From Exilibacterium sp. (GTDB lineage Bacteria > Pseudomonadota > Gammaproteobacteria > Pseudomonadales > Cellvibrionaceae), in contig JANQMH010000005.1 of NCBI GenBank assembly GCA_028280195.1, positions 97,027-161,026 of the forward strand: a DNA stretch of 64,000 bases, read 5' to 3'. Both the position numbers and the translations under genes were made by a program. Positions 52,605 through 61,794 of the stretch are shown piece by piece. The notes under the pieces were generated by a model, which saw only the letters and a program-made list of their open reading frames with translations, was not told the origin of the DNA and ran no database searches. Each line of letters opens with the position of its first letter. Position 1 is the stretch's first letter.

Positions 52605-53975
52605 ATGGCGGAGCAATCGCCCGATTCAAGCGAGCCGCAGGCGCCGGCAGAATCGGCTGCCGAGCCTGCAGCCGCGCAGACAGCGCCCGCGGCGGCCGAG
52701 TTGGACAAGCCCGCGGTCGAGCCGGATAAGCCCGCGGTCGAGCCGGACAAATCTGCGGCCGAGCCGGACAGGGCTGCGGCCGAACGAAAGCCCGCGGCCG
52801 AACCGGAAAAGCCCGCAGGCGAAGCAAAAAAGCCGGCCGCCGGGCAGACCCAGCCAGCGGCCGCGGCGCTGCGGCCGGCGCCGCGCAGAGTCGGGCTTTG
52901 GGCAGCGCTGATACTCGCCCTGCTAGTGCTCGGTGGCCTGACCGCGGCCGGTCTGTGGAGCTGGCAGTGGCTGCAGGGGCAGCAGCAGCGGGAGCAGGCG
53001 CAGATTGCCGCGCTGAGCGAACAGATTCAGCAGCAACGGCAGCAATTGCAGGCCCTGCGCCAGCAACTGCAACAAGCCGAGTCGTCGCAGCAACAGCAGG
53101 CGGCGACTCAGCAGCGCTCACTGGCGACGCTGCGCCAGCGCCTGGACAGCCAGAATAAACGCCTGCTGTCGATGGCTTCGACCGACCGCGACGACTGGCG
53201 CCTGGCCGAGGCCGAATACCTGCTGCAGCTGGCCAACCAGCGTTTGCTGATCGAGGCTGACAGCGGCACCGCCGAGGGCCTGCTGGCGGCGGCCGACAAG
53301 ATCCTGATGGAATTGCAGGATGTGGATCTGTTTGTCGTGCGCGAGGGCATCAACCGCGATCTCACCGCGCTGAAGCTTTCGCCCAAAATTGATCGCGAGG
53401 GCGTTTACCTGCGCCTGGCCGCGCTCGCCGCGCAGGTACAGGGTCTGGCTGTTCTCCCGAGCCAGTCCTTTGTGCAGGTCGAGCCCGCCGTGCCGGTGGC
53501 GCCGGCAAGCGATGCCATCGCCGAGCCGGTGAGCCGGCTGCTGGGTTTCAAGCAATACCTGCGCGCCAGGCTGGATCGCCTGGCAGACTATATTCGCATC
53601 AGCCGCCACGATGAAACGGTCAGGCCGCTGCTGCCACCCGACAGTCAGAGCTATGTGCAGCAGAACCTGCGCTTTATGCTCGAGCGCGCCCAGCTCGCCC
53701 TGATGCGGCAACAGCAGGTGGTGTATCAGGGCAGTATTCAACAGGCGCGCGACTGGCTACTGGACTATTACAGTCTCACCGGCACGCCTGCCGGGCTCAA
53801 CGCCACCGCCTCGCGCTTCGACGCGGAACTCGAGCAGCTGCAGTTGCTCAATGTGGTGGAGTCGGTGCCGGACATTTCCCAGTCGCTGGAACAGTTGCAG
53901 GCCTACATCGAGAAATTGCACAAATTGAAATCCGCACCGCCAGCTGCGCCGGCAGCGCAGGAGGCCGGCAAATGA
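52605..53975 (+). CDS. hemX: HemX family membrane protein
   Basis: A 456-residue HemX-type protein, often misnamed uroporphyrinogen-III methyltransferase although it lacks that domain. The N-terminal 95 residues are a low-complexity Ala/Pro/Glu/Lys tail. One membrane segment follows (about 97-117, VGLWAALILALLVLGGLTAA), then a Gln-rich coiled coil (about 122-180) and a helical periplasmic domain. The function is unknown; it probably assists haem synthesis at the membrane. It overlaps hemY by ATGA. Confidence 0.9.
   Translation: MAEQSPDSSEPQAPAESAAEPAAAQTAPAAAELDKPAVEPDKPAVEPDKSAAEPDRAAAERKPAAEPEKPAGEAKKPAAGQTQPAAAALRPAPRRVGLWAALILALLVLGGLTAAGLWSWQWLQGQQQREQAQIAALSEQIQQQRQQLQALRQQLQQAESSQQQQAATQQRSLATLRQRLDSQNKRLLSMASTDRDDWRLAEAEYLLQLANQRLLIEADSGTAEGLLAAADKILMELQDVDLFVVREGINRDLTALKLSPKIDREGVYLRLAALAAQVQGLAVLPSQSFVQVEPAVPVAPASDAIAEPVSRLLGFKQYLRARLDRLADYIRISRHDETVRPLLPPDSQSYVQQNLRFMLERAQLALMRQQQVVYQGSIQQARDWLLDYYSLTGTPAGLNATASRFDAELEQLQLLNVVESVPDISQSLEQLQAYIEKLHKLKSAPPAAPAAQEAGK
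52704..52787. repeat. 21-bp in-frame tandem repeat in hemX, four units
   Basis: Four copies of GACAAGCCCGCGGTCGAGCC-like units encode DKPAVEP, DKPAVEP, DKSAAEP and DRAAAER in the cytoplasmic tail. Being a multiple of three, copy changes would keep the frame. Confidence 0.85.
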
Positions 53976-55243
53976 GGCGGACTTTTTTTTACGCCTGCCT
54001 GGCGCTGCTGGGTGGCGCGCTGTTGTTTTACCTGATCGACCGGCGCAGCGGTTATGTATTGATTTCCTTCGGCAACACCAGCGTCGAAATGACCTTGTGG
54101 CTGGCGCTGTTGATTCTGCTCGGCGTTTTTCTGGCACTGTGGCTGGGCCTAGGAATTATCAGAAACAGCACCGCGGTAGTGGCGGCGGGCGCCAATCGCG
54201 TGCTTTACGGACATGTGCGCAGCATCCACAAGCGCACCGCGCGCGGCCTGATCGATTTCATGGAGGGCAACTGGAAGCAGGCCAAGCGCCACCTGCTGCG
54301 CTCGGCGGTAAAAGCGGACACGCCGCTGATCAATTACCTGGCGGCAGCCCGCAGTGCGTTTGAGCTGGGAGAGGAGCAGGAGGCACTGGCGCTGCTGCAC
54401 AAAGCCGAACAGTCGACGCCGCGCAGCGAACTGGCAGTGGCCCTGACGCAGGCGCGCATGCAGTTGTTAAGCAAGCGCTACGAGCAGTGTGTGGCCACCC
54501 TGGAGCGCGCCAAAAAAATCTCGCCAAAACATCCGGTGGTGCTGGAGCTGCTGAAGCAGTCTTATCTGCGCCTGCGCGACTGGCAGGCTCTGCAGAAGAT
54601 GCTGCCGGACCTGCGCCGGCAGAAGACTTACACGGCTGCGGATATCGAAACCATTGAGCGGGAAATATATCTCGTCCTGGTGAAAGACAGCGGTGAGCAG
54701 GCCCGGCGCATGGCGGAGGATCAGCGCCTCAAACACCTGCAGGAGGCCTGGCAGAGCGTGCCTGCGCATATGCGCAAACAGGCCGATATGGTGGCCACCT
54801 ACACATTGCAACTGCAGAGCAACAATGCCGATGCACAGGCCGAAGCACTGTTGCGCCGCACCCTGATCAAACGCTGGGACGAAACGCTGGTGCGTTTCTA
54901 CGGCCTGGTAAAAGGTGAGGACATTCAGAAGCAGTTGCTGACCGCCGAATCCTGGTTGCAGGAGAGCCCCGGCAGCGCCGCGCTGATGCTGACCCTGGGG
55001 CGCTTGTGCCTGCGCAATGAGCTGTGGGGTAAGGCGCGGGACTATTTCGAGAGCAGTCTGCGACTGCAGCAAAACCCCGAGACCTTTGCCGAACTGGCGC
55101 GACTGCTGGCACATCTCGGCGAGCACAAACGCAGCACCGAATACTATCAGCGGGGGCTGTTGTTGATGACAGACGGCTTGCCGGCGCTGCCGATGCCGCA
55201 GCGCAAAGGCAATGACATGCCGGCGGTGGCGCCGGCCTCTTAG
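53972..55243 (+). CDS. hemY: HemY family TPR membrane protein
   Basis: A 423-residue protoheme-associated HemY protein of proteobacteria, unrelated to the Bacillus oxidase of the same name. Two membrane segments (about residues 5-22 and 38-62) are followed by GNWKQAKRHLLRSA and a series of TPR-like helices (SELAVALTQARMQLLSKRYEQC, AALMLTLGRLCLRNELWGKARDYFESSLRL). It has a poorly defined role in late haem synthesis. The ATG overlaps the hemX stop. Confidence 0.93.
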   Translation: MRRTFFYACLALLGGALLFYLIDRRSGYVLISFGNTSVEMTLWLALLILLGVFLALWLGLGIIRNSTAVVAAGANRVLYGHVRSIHKRTARGLIDFMEGNWKQAKRHLLRSAVKADTPLINYLAAARSAFELGEEQEALALLHKAEQSTPRSELAVALTQARMQLLSKRYEQCVATLERAKKISPKHPVVLELLKQSYLRLRDWQALQKMLPDLRRQKTYTAADIETIEREIYLVLVKDSGEQARRMAEDQRLKHLQEAWQSVPAHMRKQADMVATYTLQLQSNNADAQAEALLRRTLIKRWDETLVRFYGLVKGEDIQKQLLTAESWLQESPGSAALMLTLGRLCLRNELWGKARDYFESSLRLQQNPETFAELARLLAHLGEHKRSTEYYQRGLLLMTDGLPALPMPQRKGNDMPAVAPAS

Positions 55244-55284
55244 CCTGGGTCTCCGCCACCGGCTGCCCGGCGCGGCGGCAATGT

Positions 55285-55336
55285 GCGGCTAGAGGAAGCG
55301 GCTAGGGAAAGCGGCTAGGGAAAGCGGCTAAAGTAT
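55285..55336. repeat. 13-bp tandem repeat at the ubiD end, four units
   Basis: GCGGCTAGAGGAA, GCGGCTAGGGAAA (twice) and GCGGCTAAAGTAT lie between convergent hemY and ubiD. The CTA of the last unit (55328-55330) is the ubiD stop codon on the minus strand. Confidence 0.85.
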
Positions 55337-56794
55337 GCCGAGTTCGTCCCAGAGCTGATCGATGCGTTCCTTCACCGACTCGTCCATCTGAATCGGCGTG
55401 CCCCACTCCCTGTTGCTTTCGCCCGGCCATTTATTGGTGGCGTCGAGTCCCATTTTCGAGCCCAGGCCGGAAACCGGCGAGGCGAAATCCAGGTAGTCGA
55501 TCGGTGTGTTTTCCACCAGCACTGTATCGCGGGCCGGATCCATGCGCGTGGTGATGGCCCAGATCACATCCTTCCAGTCGCGGGCGTTAATATCGTCGTC
55601 GGTAACGATAACGAATTTGGTGTACATAAACTGCCGCAGAAAAGACCATACACCCATCATCACGCGCTTGGCATGACCCGGGTATTGTTTTTTCATGGTG
55701 ACCACCGCCAGGCGATAGGAGCAGCCTTCCGGTGGTAAATAGAAATCGACAATTTCCGGAAACTGTTTCTGCAGTATCGGTACAAACACTTCATTCAGCG
55801 CAACGCCCAGCACTGCCGGCTCGTCCGGCGGGCGCCCGGTATAGGTGCTGTGATAAATCGGCTGCTTGCGGTGAGTGATCTTGTCGACGGTAAATACCGG
55901 AAAGCGGTCGACTTCGTTGTAGTAGCCGGTATGGTCGCCGAACGGGCCCTCATCCGCCATGTCGTCCGCGGCGATATGGCCCTCCAGCACAAATTCGGCG
56001 CTGGCGGGTACCTGCAGTGTATTGCCCAGGCAGTTGGCCACCTCGGTTTTGCCGCCGCGCAGCAGGCCGGCGAAGCCGTACTCGGACAGTGTATCGGGAA
56101 CCGGCGTCACCGCGCCCAGAATCGTCGCCGGGTCGGCGCCCAGTGCCACGGCTACCGGGAAGGGTTCGTCGGGGCGCGCCTGGCGCCAGTCGCGCAGGTC
56201 CAGAGCGCCGCCGCGGTGACTGAGCCAGCGCATGATCAGGCGGTTTTTACCGATCAGCTGCATGCGGTAGATACCCAGATTCTGGCGCTCTTTGTGCGGG
56301 CCCCGAGTCACTACCAGGGGCCAGGTAACCAGCGGGCCGGCATCCCCGGGCCAGCAGGTTTGTATCGGCAGGCGGCGCAGGTCGACCTCATCGCCGCTCA
56401 ACACCACCTGCTGGCACAGCGGGCTGCCGATCAGCTTCGGCCCCATATTCAAAACCTGTTTGAACAGCGGCAGTTTGTTCCAGGCGTCTTTGAAGCCTTT
56501 GGGCGGCTCCGGTTCTTTCAGCATGGCCAGCAGTTTGCCGACTTCGCGCAGTGCTTCCACCGAGCTTTCACCCATGCCCAGTGCCACCCGCTCGGGGGTG
56601 CCGAAAAGATTACCGAGCACGGGAATGTCGAAGCCGACCGGGTTTTCAAACAGCAGCGCCGGTCCCCCGGCGCGCAGTGTGCGATCGCAGATCTCGGTCA
56701 TCTCCAGCCTGGGACTGACCGCTGCGGCAATGCGTTTGAGTTGGCCGCGCTGCTCCAGCAGCGCTATGAAATCGCGCAGATCTCTATATTTCAT
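55328..56794 (-). CDS. ubiD: 4-hydroxy-3-polyprenylbenzoate decarboxylase
   Basis: Prenyl-FMN-dependent decarboxylase of ubiquinone synthesis. 488 residues. Features: [21 protein letters not shown] at the start, [17 protein letters not shown], the active-site Glu-Arg-Glu region ([35 protein letters not shown]) and [13 protein letters not shown]. It follows rho after 30 bases, as in Pseudomonas. It needs UbiX for its cofactor, which is not encoded here. Confidence 0.95.
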   Translation of the reverse strand: MKYRDLRDFIALLEQRGQLKRIAAAVSPRLEMTEICDRTLRAGGPALLFENPVGFDIPVLGNLFGTPERVALGMGESSVEALREVGKLLAMLKEPEPPKGFKDAWNKLPLFKQVLNMGPKLIGSPLCQQVVLSGDEVDLRRLPIQTCWPGDAGPLVTWPLVVTRGPHKERQNLGIYRMQLIGKNRLIMRWLSHRGGALDLRDWRQARPDEPFPVAVALGADPATILGAVTPVPDTLSEYGFAGLLRGGKTEVANCLGNTLQVPASAEFVLEGHIAADDMADEGPFGDHTGYYNEVDRFPVFTVDKITHRKQPIYHSTYTGRPPDEPAVLGVALNEVFVPILQKQFPEIVDFYLPPEGCSYRLAVVTMKKQYPGHAKRVMMGVWSFLRQFMYTKFVIVTDDDINARDWKDVIWAITTRMDPARDTVLVENTPIDYLDFASPVSGLGSKMGLDATNKWPGESNREWGTPIQMDESVKERIDQLWDELGIL

Positions 56795-56802
56795 ATTGGC
56801 GA

Positions 56803-56820
56803 CTAGTCACTGACAACTAG
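56803..56820. repeat. 18-bp CTAG-ended repeat, imperfect copy
   Basis: CTAGTCACTGACAACTAG has the same length and ends as the palindromes at 1006 and 5095, with changes in the right half. It fills the gap between the rho stop and the ubiD start. Confidence 0.65.
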
Positions 56821-56824
56821 CAAC

Positions 56825-58084
56825 TCATTTCCTTTTCATCGACAGGAAGAATTCATCGTTGGATTTGAAATCCTTCAGCTTGTCGACCAGAAATTCCGTC
56901 GCCGCAACATCCTCCATATCGTGCAGCAGTTTGCGCAGTATCCACACCCGCTGCATCTCGTCTTCCTTCATCAGCAGATCTTCGCGGCGGGTACCGGAGC
57001 GGCGGATGTTGATAGCCGGATAGACGCGCTTTTCAGCGATTTTGCGGTCCAGGTGCAGCTCCAGATTGCCGGTGCCTTTAAACTCCTCGTAGATCACTTC
57101 GTCCATTTTGGAGCCGGTATCGATCAAGGCGGTGGCGACGATGGAGAGGCTGCCGCCCTCTTCAATATTGCGCGCGGCGCCGAAAAAACGCTTGGGTCTC
57201 TCCAGGGCGTGGGCGTCCACACCACCGGTCAGCACCTTGCCGGAAGAGGGCACGATGGTATTGTAGGCCCGCGCCAGCCGGGTGATGGAATCGAGCAGGA
57301 TAACGACGTCTTTTTTGTGCTCTACCAGGCGTTTGGCTTTTTCGATCACCATTTCCGCCACCTGCACATGCCGCGAGGGAGGCTCGTCAAAGGTCGAGGC
57401 GACCACCTCGCCCCTGACTGAGCGCTGCATCTCCGTCACCTCTTCCGGGCGCTCGTCGATCAGCAACACGATCATATGGCACTCGGGGTTGTTGCGAATA
57501 ATCGACTGGGCGATATTCTGCATCATAATGGTCTTGCCAGCTTTGGGCGGGGCCACGATCAGACCGCGCTGGCCTTTGCCGATGGGCGAAACCAGATCGA
57601 TGATACGGCCGGTGAGATCTTCGGTGGAACCGTTGCCGGCCTCCAGCACTAACCGGTCATCGGGAAACAGCGGTGTGAGGTTCTCGAACAGAATCTTGTT
57701 GCGCGAGTTTTCCGGCTTGTCGAAATTGATTTCGTTGACTTTCAGCAGGGCAAAATAGCGCTCGCCTTCTTTTGGCGGGCGAATTTTGCCGGCGATGGTA
57801 TCGCCGGTGCGCAGATTGAAGCGACGGATCTGGCTGGGTGAAACATAGATGTCATCGGGGCCGGCGAGATAAGAGCTGTCCGCCGAGCGCAAAAAACCGA
57901 AGCCGTCCTGCAGTATTTCCAATACACCGTCGCCGTAAATGTCTTCACCGCTCTTGGCGTGGCGTTTCAGGATGTTGAAGATAACGTCTTGCTTGCGTGA
58001 ACGGGCGAGGTTTTCCAGGCCCATATCTTTGGCAATTTCAATCAGTTCTTCAATGGGCTTGGTTTTTAGATCGGTTAAATTCAT
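56825..58084 (-). CDS. rho: Transcription termination factor Rho
   Basis: Hexameric RNA helicase that ends transcription. 419 residues. N-terminal domain (1-45, [21 protein letters not shown]), RNA-binding cold-shock-like domain with [17 protein letters not shown], Walker A APPKAGKT near residue 180, Walker [18 protein letters not shown]- and R-loops ([31 protein letters not shown]). The Rho target site motif RRSGTR is intact. The leader is unusually long. Confidence 0.98.
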   Translation of the reverse strand: MNLTDLKTKPIEELIEIAKDMGLENLARSRKQDVIFNILKRHAKSGEDIYGDGVLEILQDGFGFLRSADSSYLAGPDDIYVSPSQIRRFNLRTGDTIAGKIRPPKEGERYFALLKVNEINFDKPENSRNKILFENLTPLFPDDRLVLEAGNGSTEDLTGRIIDLVSPIGKGQRGLIVAPPKAGKTIMMQNIAQSIIRNNPECHMIVLLIDERPEEVTEMQRSVRGEVVASTFDEPPSRHVQVAEMVIEKAKRLVEHKKDVVILLDSITRLARAYNTIVPSSGKVLTGGVDAHALERPKRFFGAARNIEEGGSLSIVATALIDTGSKMDEVIYEEFKGTGNLELHLDRKIAEKRVYPAINIRRSGTRREDLLMKEDEMQRVWILRKLLHDMEDVAATEFLVDKLKDFKSNDEFFLSMKRK

Positions 58085-58826
58085 AGGATTGCTTAAGTGT
58101 TATCGGTAACTTGGGAATGGTTGGACGTCGCTCGGCGGATGGCCGAAGTTTTACAGTGCTTTTTGAGTTCTTTACGCCAGTGCTGTCGTGGATTGAATAC
58201 GGGGTTTCATTTCAAACAATTTGCTATCGTCGTGGCCGATTTATGTTCGTTAGCACACAAACGACTTTGTCAACCGGCTATTGGTATCAATCGACCTATG
58301 GGTTTCGACCAGCTATCGGCGATGTAAATATATTAGATAATGATCCAGGAGCAGTATATGTTTTTGGGCGCTTTTTCCTGGTGACTGCCTTTAAGCATAG
58401 TCGTAAATTCCAAATAGTCACTGGTGGTGAAAGCATCTATTTTTAATATATTGTTAACTTTTACTCTGTTGCCAACGGTATGTGTCGCCAACAGTATGTC
58501 GCCAGCGATTTTTGACAGCTCTTCGGTATCAGACGCTTTCCGAGCTGTCACCTGACTGGCTTTTCACTTGGCCACTTAGCGGTTTCCGCTCAACCGCTGT
58601 TTTTTCCAGTAAACTGCTCTCGATATCGCCGATATCCCGTCTCGACACCCCAGTGCCGGTTATGGCGCCGGTAGCCGGTTAACTCCGTAACCAGTTGATT
58701 AGTTCTGCCTGAATAGTAATGTTGCCTGACTTGTATCAGCAAACACAATCCCGTGATTGGACTCTTTTGAGCGCTTTCAGTAATTAGAACACTTTCAAGA
58801 AGGCAGGACAAATGATGGTTTTAAAC
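58085..58826 (-). other. Long rho leader region, no gene seen
   Basis: About 740 bases separate the predicted rho promoter from its start codon. Base composition is visibly more AT-rich than the surroundings. A plus-strand frame at 58111-58446 (111 codons) resembles no family. Rho leaders carry autoregulatory termination sites, which is the likely role; no leader peptide stands out. Confidence 0.5.
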
Positions 58827-58855
58827 AGTATAGCGGCAAACCACCGCCAGTGCAA
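58827..58855 (-). promoter_or_regulatory. Predicted sigma70 promoter of rho
   Basis: On the minus strand TTGCAC, a 17-base spacer and TATACT form a good sigma70 promoter about 55 bases beyond the trxA stop. It would start a transcript near 58820. Confidence 0.65.
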
Positions 58856-58908
58856 AGACCACCCAAAACCGGGTTATTTGGGGGCCTGGGCGGCCGTGAT
58901 ACAGGCTG

Positions 58909-59235
58909 TTACAGGCTGCCGTCGATAAACTCCACCAGTTGCGCTTTCGACAGGGCACCTACCTTCATGGCTTCCATATTGCCGCCTTTGAACATCATCA
59001 GGGTGGGAATACCGCGAATATTGAACTTCGCCGGCGTTTCCTTATTGCTGTCGACATCCATTTTGCAGATTTTCATCTTACCGGCGTACTCGCCTGAGAG
59101 TTCATCCAAAACCGGGGCAATCATCTTGCATGGCCCGCACCATTCCGCCCAAAAATCAACCAATACGGGTACTTCCGCTTTGAGAACGTCTTCCTCAAAG
59201 CTGGTATCGGATACGTGGACAATTGCATCACTCAT
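58909..59235 (-). CDS. trxA: Thioredoxin 1
   Basis: Cytoplasmic disulfide reductase. 108 residues with the active site WCGPCK (Cys33, Cys36), the cis-Pro in RGIPTLM and buried Asp in VDFWAEW. GGAGA lies 8 bases before ATG 59235. It is upstream of rho, as in Pseudomonas and E. coli. Confidence 0.98.
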   Translation of the reverse strand: MSDAIVHVSDTSFEEDVLKAEVPVLVDFWAEWCGPCKMIAPVLDELSGEYAGKMKICKMDVDSNKETPAKFNIRGIPTLMMFKGGNMEAMKVGALSKAQLVEFIDGSL

Positions 59236-59282
59236 AGTTTCGAATCTCCGCTAGTCAGTGGGTGAGCCGCCCGGGAGGGACT

Positions 59283-59322
59283 AAAAAAGTTGAACGCTCC
59301 GCCACCGGCGGGGAGGCGGAGC
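59283..59322 (-). terminator. Rho-independent terminator between ppk and trxA
   Basis: On the minus strand GCTCCGCC pairs with GGCGGAGC (59296-59322), then GTTCAAC and six Ts (59283-59288). The 7-base gap before the T-run weakens it slightly. It would stop ppk transcription; trxA would then use a promoter between here and its start. Confidence 0.65.
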
Positions 59323-59433
59323 ACTGCGCATGATAAGGATTGGCAGCGCCTACGACAAGTCTTATATGATATAAGCATAGAGTACTGTGGCTACATAGTT
59401 CGATATTATATACGCGCCACCCATCCGGGGCGG

Positions 59434-61545
59434 CTATTCCCCCGGAGCGTAGTCGCTGAGCCGCTGCAGCAGCAATGATTGCGCCGCCGGGTGGTCATTG
59501 CCGCCACGCAGGTGGTATTCCCCGGCGGCATCCAGCTCCCAGCACTGGGCACCGCCCGCCAGGTAGGCCTCCAGGTCTTCCAGTACACGGTGCGCCAGCG
59601 ACGGCTTCTCGACCGGAAAACAGGTCTCCACCCGGCGGTTGAGGTTGCGCTCCATCAGATCGGCGCTGGCGCAATAGGTTGAGGGTTTGGCGTTCTCAAA
59701 GTAATAGGTGCGGGTGTGCTCGAGAAATCGCCCGATCACCGAAAACACCCGAATATTGTCTGAAACGCCGGCGATGCCCGGCCTGAGGCAGCACATACCG
59801 CGGATGATCAGATCGATTTTGACGCCAGCCTGGGAGGCGCGGTACAGCGCGTGAATGACCCGCGGTTCGGTCAGGCCGTTGGCTTTCAGAATAATGCGCG
59901 CCGCGCCACCCTCCTCGGCAACTTTGGTTTCGCCTTCTATCAGTTTCAGCAGTTGCCTTTTCAGGGTAAAAGGGGCGTGCAAGATCTTTTTCATCCGCTC
60001 GGTTTTACCCATGCCGGTCAACTGGTGGAAAACCTTGTGCACGTCCTTGGTGAGGCTCGGGTCCGAGGACAGCAGCGAGTAGTCAGTGTAGAGGCGGGCA
60101 TTGCCGCTGTGGTAGTTGCCGGTGCCAAGGTGGACGTAGCGCTTCAGCTGGCCCTGTTCACGCCTGACGACAAGTATCATTTTGGCGTGGGTTTTATAGC
60201 CTACCACACCGTAGACCACTACCGCGCCCGCCTCCTGCAGGCGGCTGGCCAGCTCCAGATTTTCCTCCTCGTCAAAGCGGGCGCGCAGCTCCACCACGAC
60301 CGTGACTTCCTTGCCGTTGCGGGCCGCCTCGATCAGCGCATCGACGATCTGCGGGCGGCTGCCGGTGCGGTACAGGGTCTGTTTGATGGCCAGCACATCC
60401 GGGTCTTTGGCCGCCTGGCGCAACAGCTCTGCCACCGGTGTAAACGATTCGAACGGGTGCAGCAGCAGATAATCGCGCAGCGCCAGGGCCTTGAAGATAT
60501 TGTCCTTGCGACTCAGGCCCTTGGGCATGCCCGGCGTGAAAGGCGGGTAGAGCAGGTCCGGCCGGTTGACCATATCCGGCAGGTGCATCAGCCGCTTGAG
60601 ATTGACCGGCCCATCGACCCGGTAGAGTTCGTTTTCTGTCAGCCCCACCTCCTGCAGCAGGAAGTCGGTCATCTCCTTGGGGCAGTTGTCGGCCACCTCC
60701 ATGCGCACGGCAGTGCCAAAGCGGCGCGAGTGCAGTTCACCGCGCAGAGCCCTGGCGAGATCTTCAACACCCTCGGTATCGACGTCCAGATCGGCATTGC
60801 GGGTGATACGGAATTGATAGCAGCCTTTTACCGTCATACCGGTAAACAGCTTGTCGGCGTGGGCGTGGATGGCCGAGGACAGGAAGGCGAAATTGTCCCC
60901 CGCTTCGCACAGCTCGTCGGGAATGCGGATCAGGCGCGGCAGCGAGCGCGGCGCCGGCACGATGGCCAGGCCGGTTTCCCGCCCGAAGGCGTCTTTGCCT
61001 TCCAGTGAAACGATGAAGTTGAGGCTTTTGTTGACCAGCCGCGGAAACGGATGCGCGGGGTCGAGGCCGATGGGGCTGATCACCGGAATCACTTCCTCAT
61101 CGACGTATTTTTCCACCCACTCGGCCTGCTCGGGGGTCCACTGCCGGCGGCGCAGAAAGCGGATATTCTCCCTGGCCAGAGCCGGTATCAGCACCTCATT
61201 GAGGGTGGCGTACTGCTGCTGGACTTCATCGAGGCATATCTGCGCGATTTTCTCCAGCACCTCGGTGGGCTGCATGCCGTCGGGTCCGGTTGCCTCGCGC
61301 TGCAACTGGATGCGCTGCTTCAATCCGGCGACGCGGATTTCGAAGAATTCGTCCAGGTTGGAGCTGAAAATCAGCAGGAATTTGAGGCGCTCCAGCAGCG
61401 GGTGGTTTTCGTCCAGAGCCTGGGCCAGCACCCGCTGATTGAACTGCAGGTGGCTCAACTCGCGGTTGATATAGTAGTCGGGGTTGTCCAGTGTGAGGCA
61501 CTGATTGCCGAGTGCCTGACTGCTTAAAGTAAGATCGTTGGGCAT
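59434..61545 (-). CDS. ppk: Polyphosphate kinase 1
   Basis: Makes polyphosphate from ATP. 703 residues. Features: YINRELSHLQFNQRVLAQA, FLLIFSSNLDEFFEIRVAGL, SPIGLDPAHPFPRL, the catalytic His of the phospholipase-D-like fold in YGVVGYKTHAKMILVVRRE, HLGTGNYH, and the second His in VIGRFLEHTRTYYFEN. ATG 61545. Pseudomonas has ppx beside ppk and trxA; here no ppx lies in between. It is divergent from the reductase gene. Confidence 0.97.
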   Translation of the reverse strand: MPNDLTLSSQALGNQCLTLDNPDYYINRELSHLQFNQRVLAQALDENHPLLERLKFLLIFSSNLDEFFEIRVAGLKQRIQLQREATGPDGMQPTEVLEKIAQICLDEVQQQYATLNEVLIPALARENIRFLRRRQWTPEQAEWVEKYVDEEVIPVISPIGLDPAHPFPRLVNKSLNFIVSLEGKDAFGRETGLAIVPAPRSLPRLIRIPDELCEAGDNFAFLSSAIHAHADKLFTGMTVKGCYQFRITRNADLDVDTEGVEDLARALRGELHSRRFGTAVRMEVADNCPKEMTDFLLQEVGLTENELYRVDGPVNLKRLMHLPDMVNRPDLLYPPFTPGMPKGLSRKDNIFKALALRDYLLLHPFESFTPVAELLRQAAKDPDVLAIKQTLYRTGSRPQIVDALIEAARNGKEVTVVVELRARFDEEENLELASRLQEAGAVVVYGVVGYKTHAKMILVVRREQGQLKRYVHLGTGNYHSGNARLYTDYSLLSSDPSLTKDVHKVFHQLTGMGKTERMKKILHAPFTLKRQLLKLIEGETKVAEEGGAARIILKANGLTEPRVIHALYRASQAGVKIDLIIRGMCCLRPGIAGVSDNIRVFSVIGRFLEHTRTYYFENAKPSTYCASADLMERNLNRRVETCFPVEKPSLAHRVLEDLEAYLAGGAQCWELDAAGEYHLRGGNDHPAAQSLLLQRLSDYAPGE

Positions 61546-61794
61546 CGTTGGTCCGGTATCGTTGCTGTTATTTATCCAGGTTTGACGAATAAAACCCGAT
61601 AAATGGACTATAAGTACAGGTGTCCGGGCAGGTTATTACAGTCATATGTCGCCACTGTGACCAGCCGGCAGGGCGCCGGCATCGCTCCCGGGTTGGCGCG
61701 GTCACTGGAACTTGTCGTCACCTGTGCCGTCAAAACCGGGCATTTTAGTGGGATATTAACGTCCTGACCCTGGCTGAGTAAAAAGAAGAATATT

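Noticed and set aside
58111..58446. Plus-strand frame of 111 codons in the rho leader
   Set aside because: No recognised family, no clear ribosome binding site, and composition does not look coding.
61639..61656. Possible Pho box near the ppk/reductase divergent promoters
   Set aside because: The first half CAGTCAT is fair, but the second repeat matches at about 3 of 7 positions.
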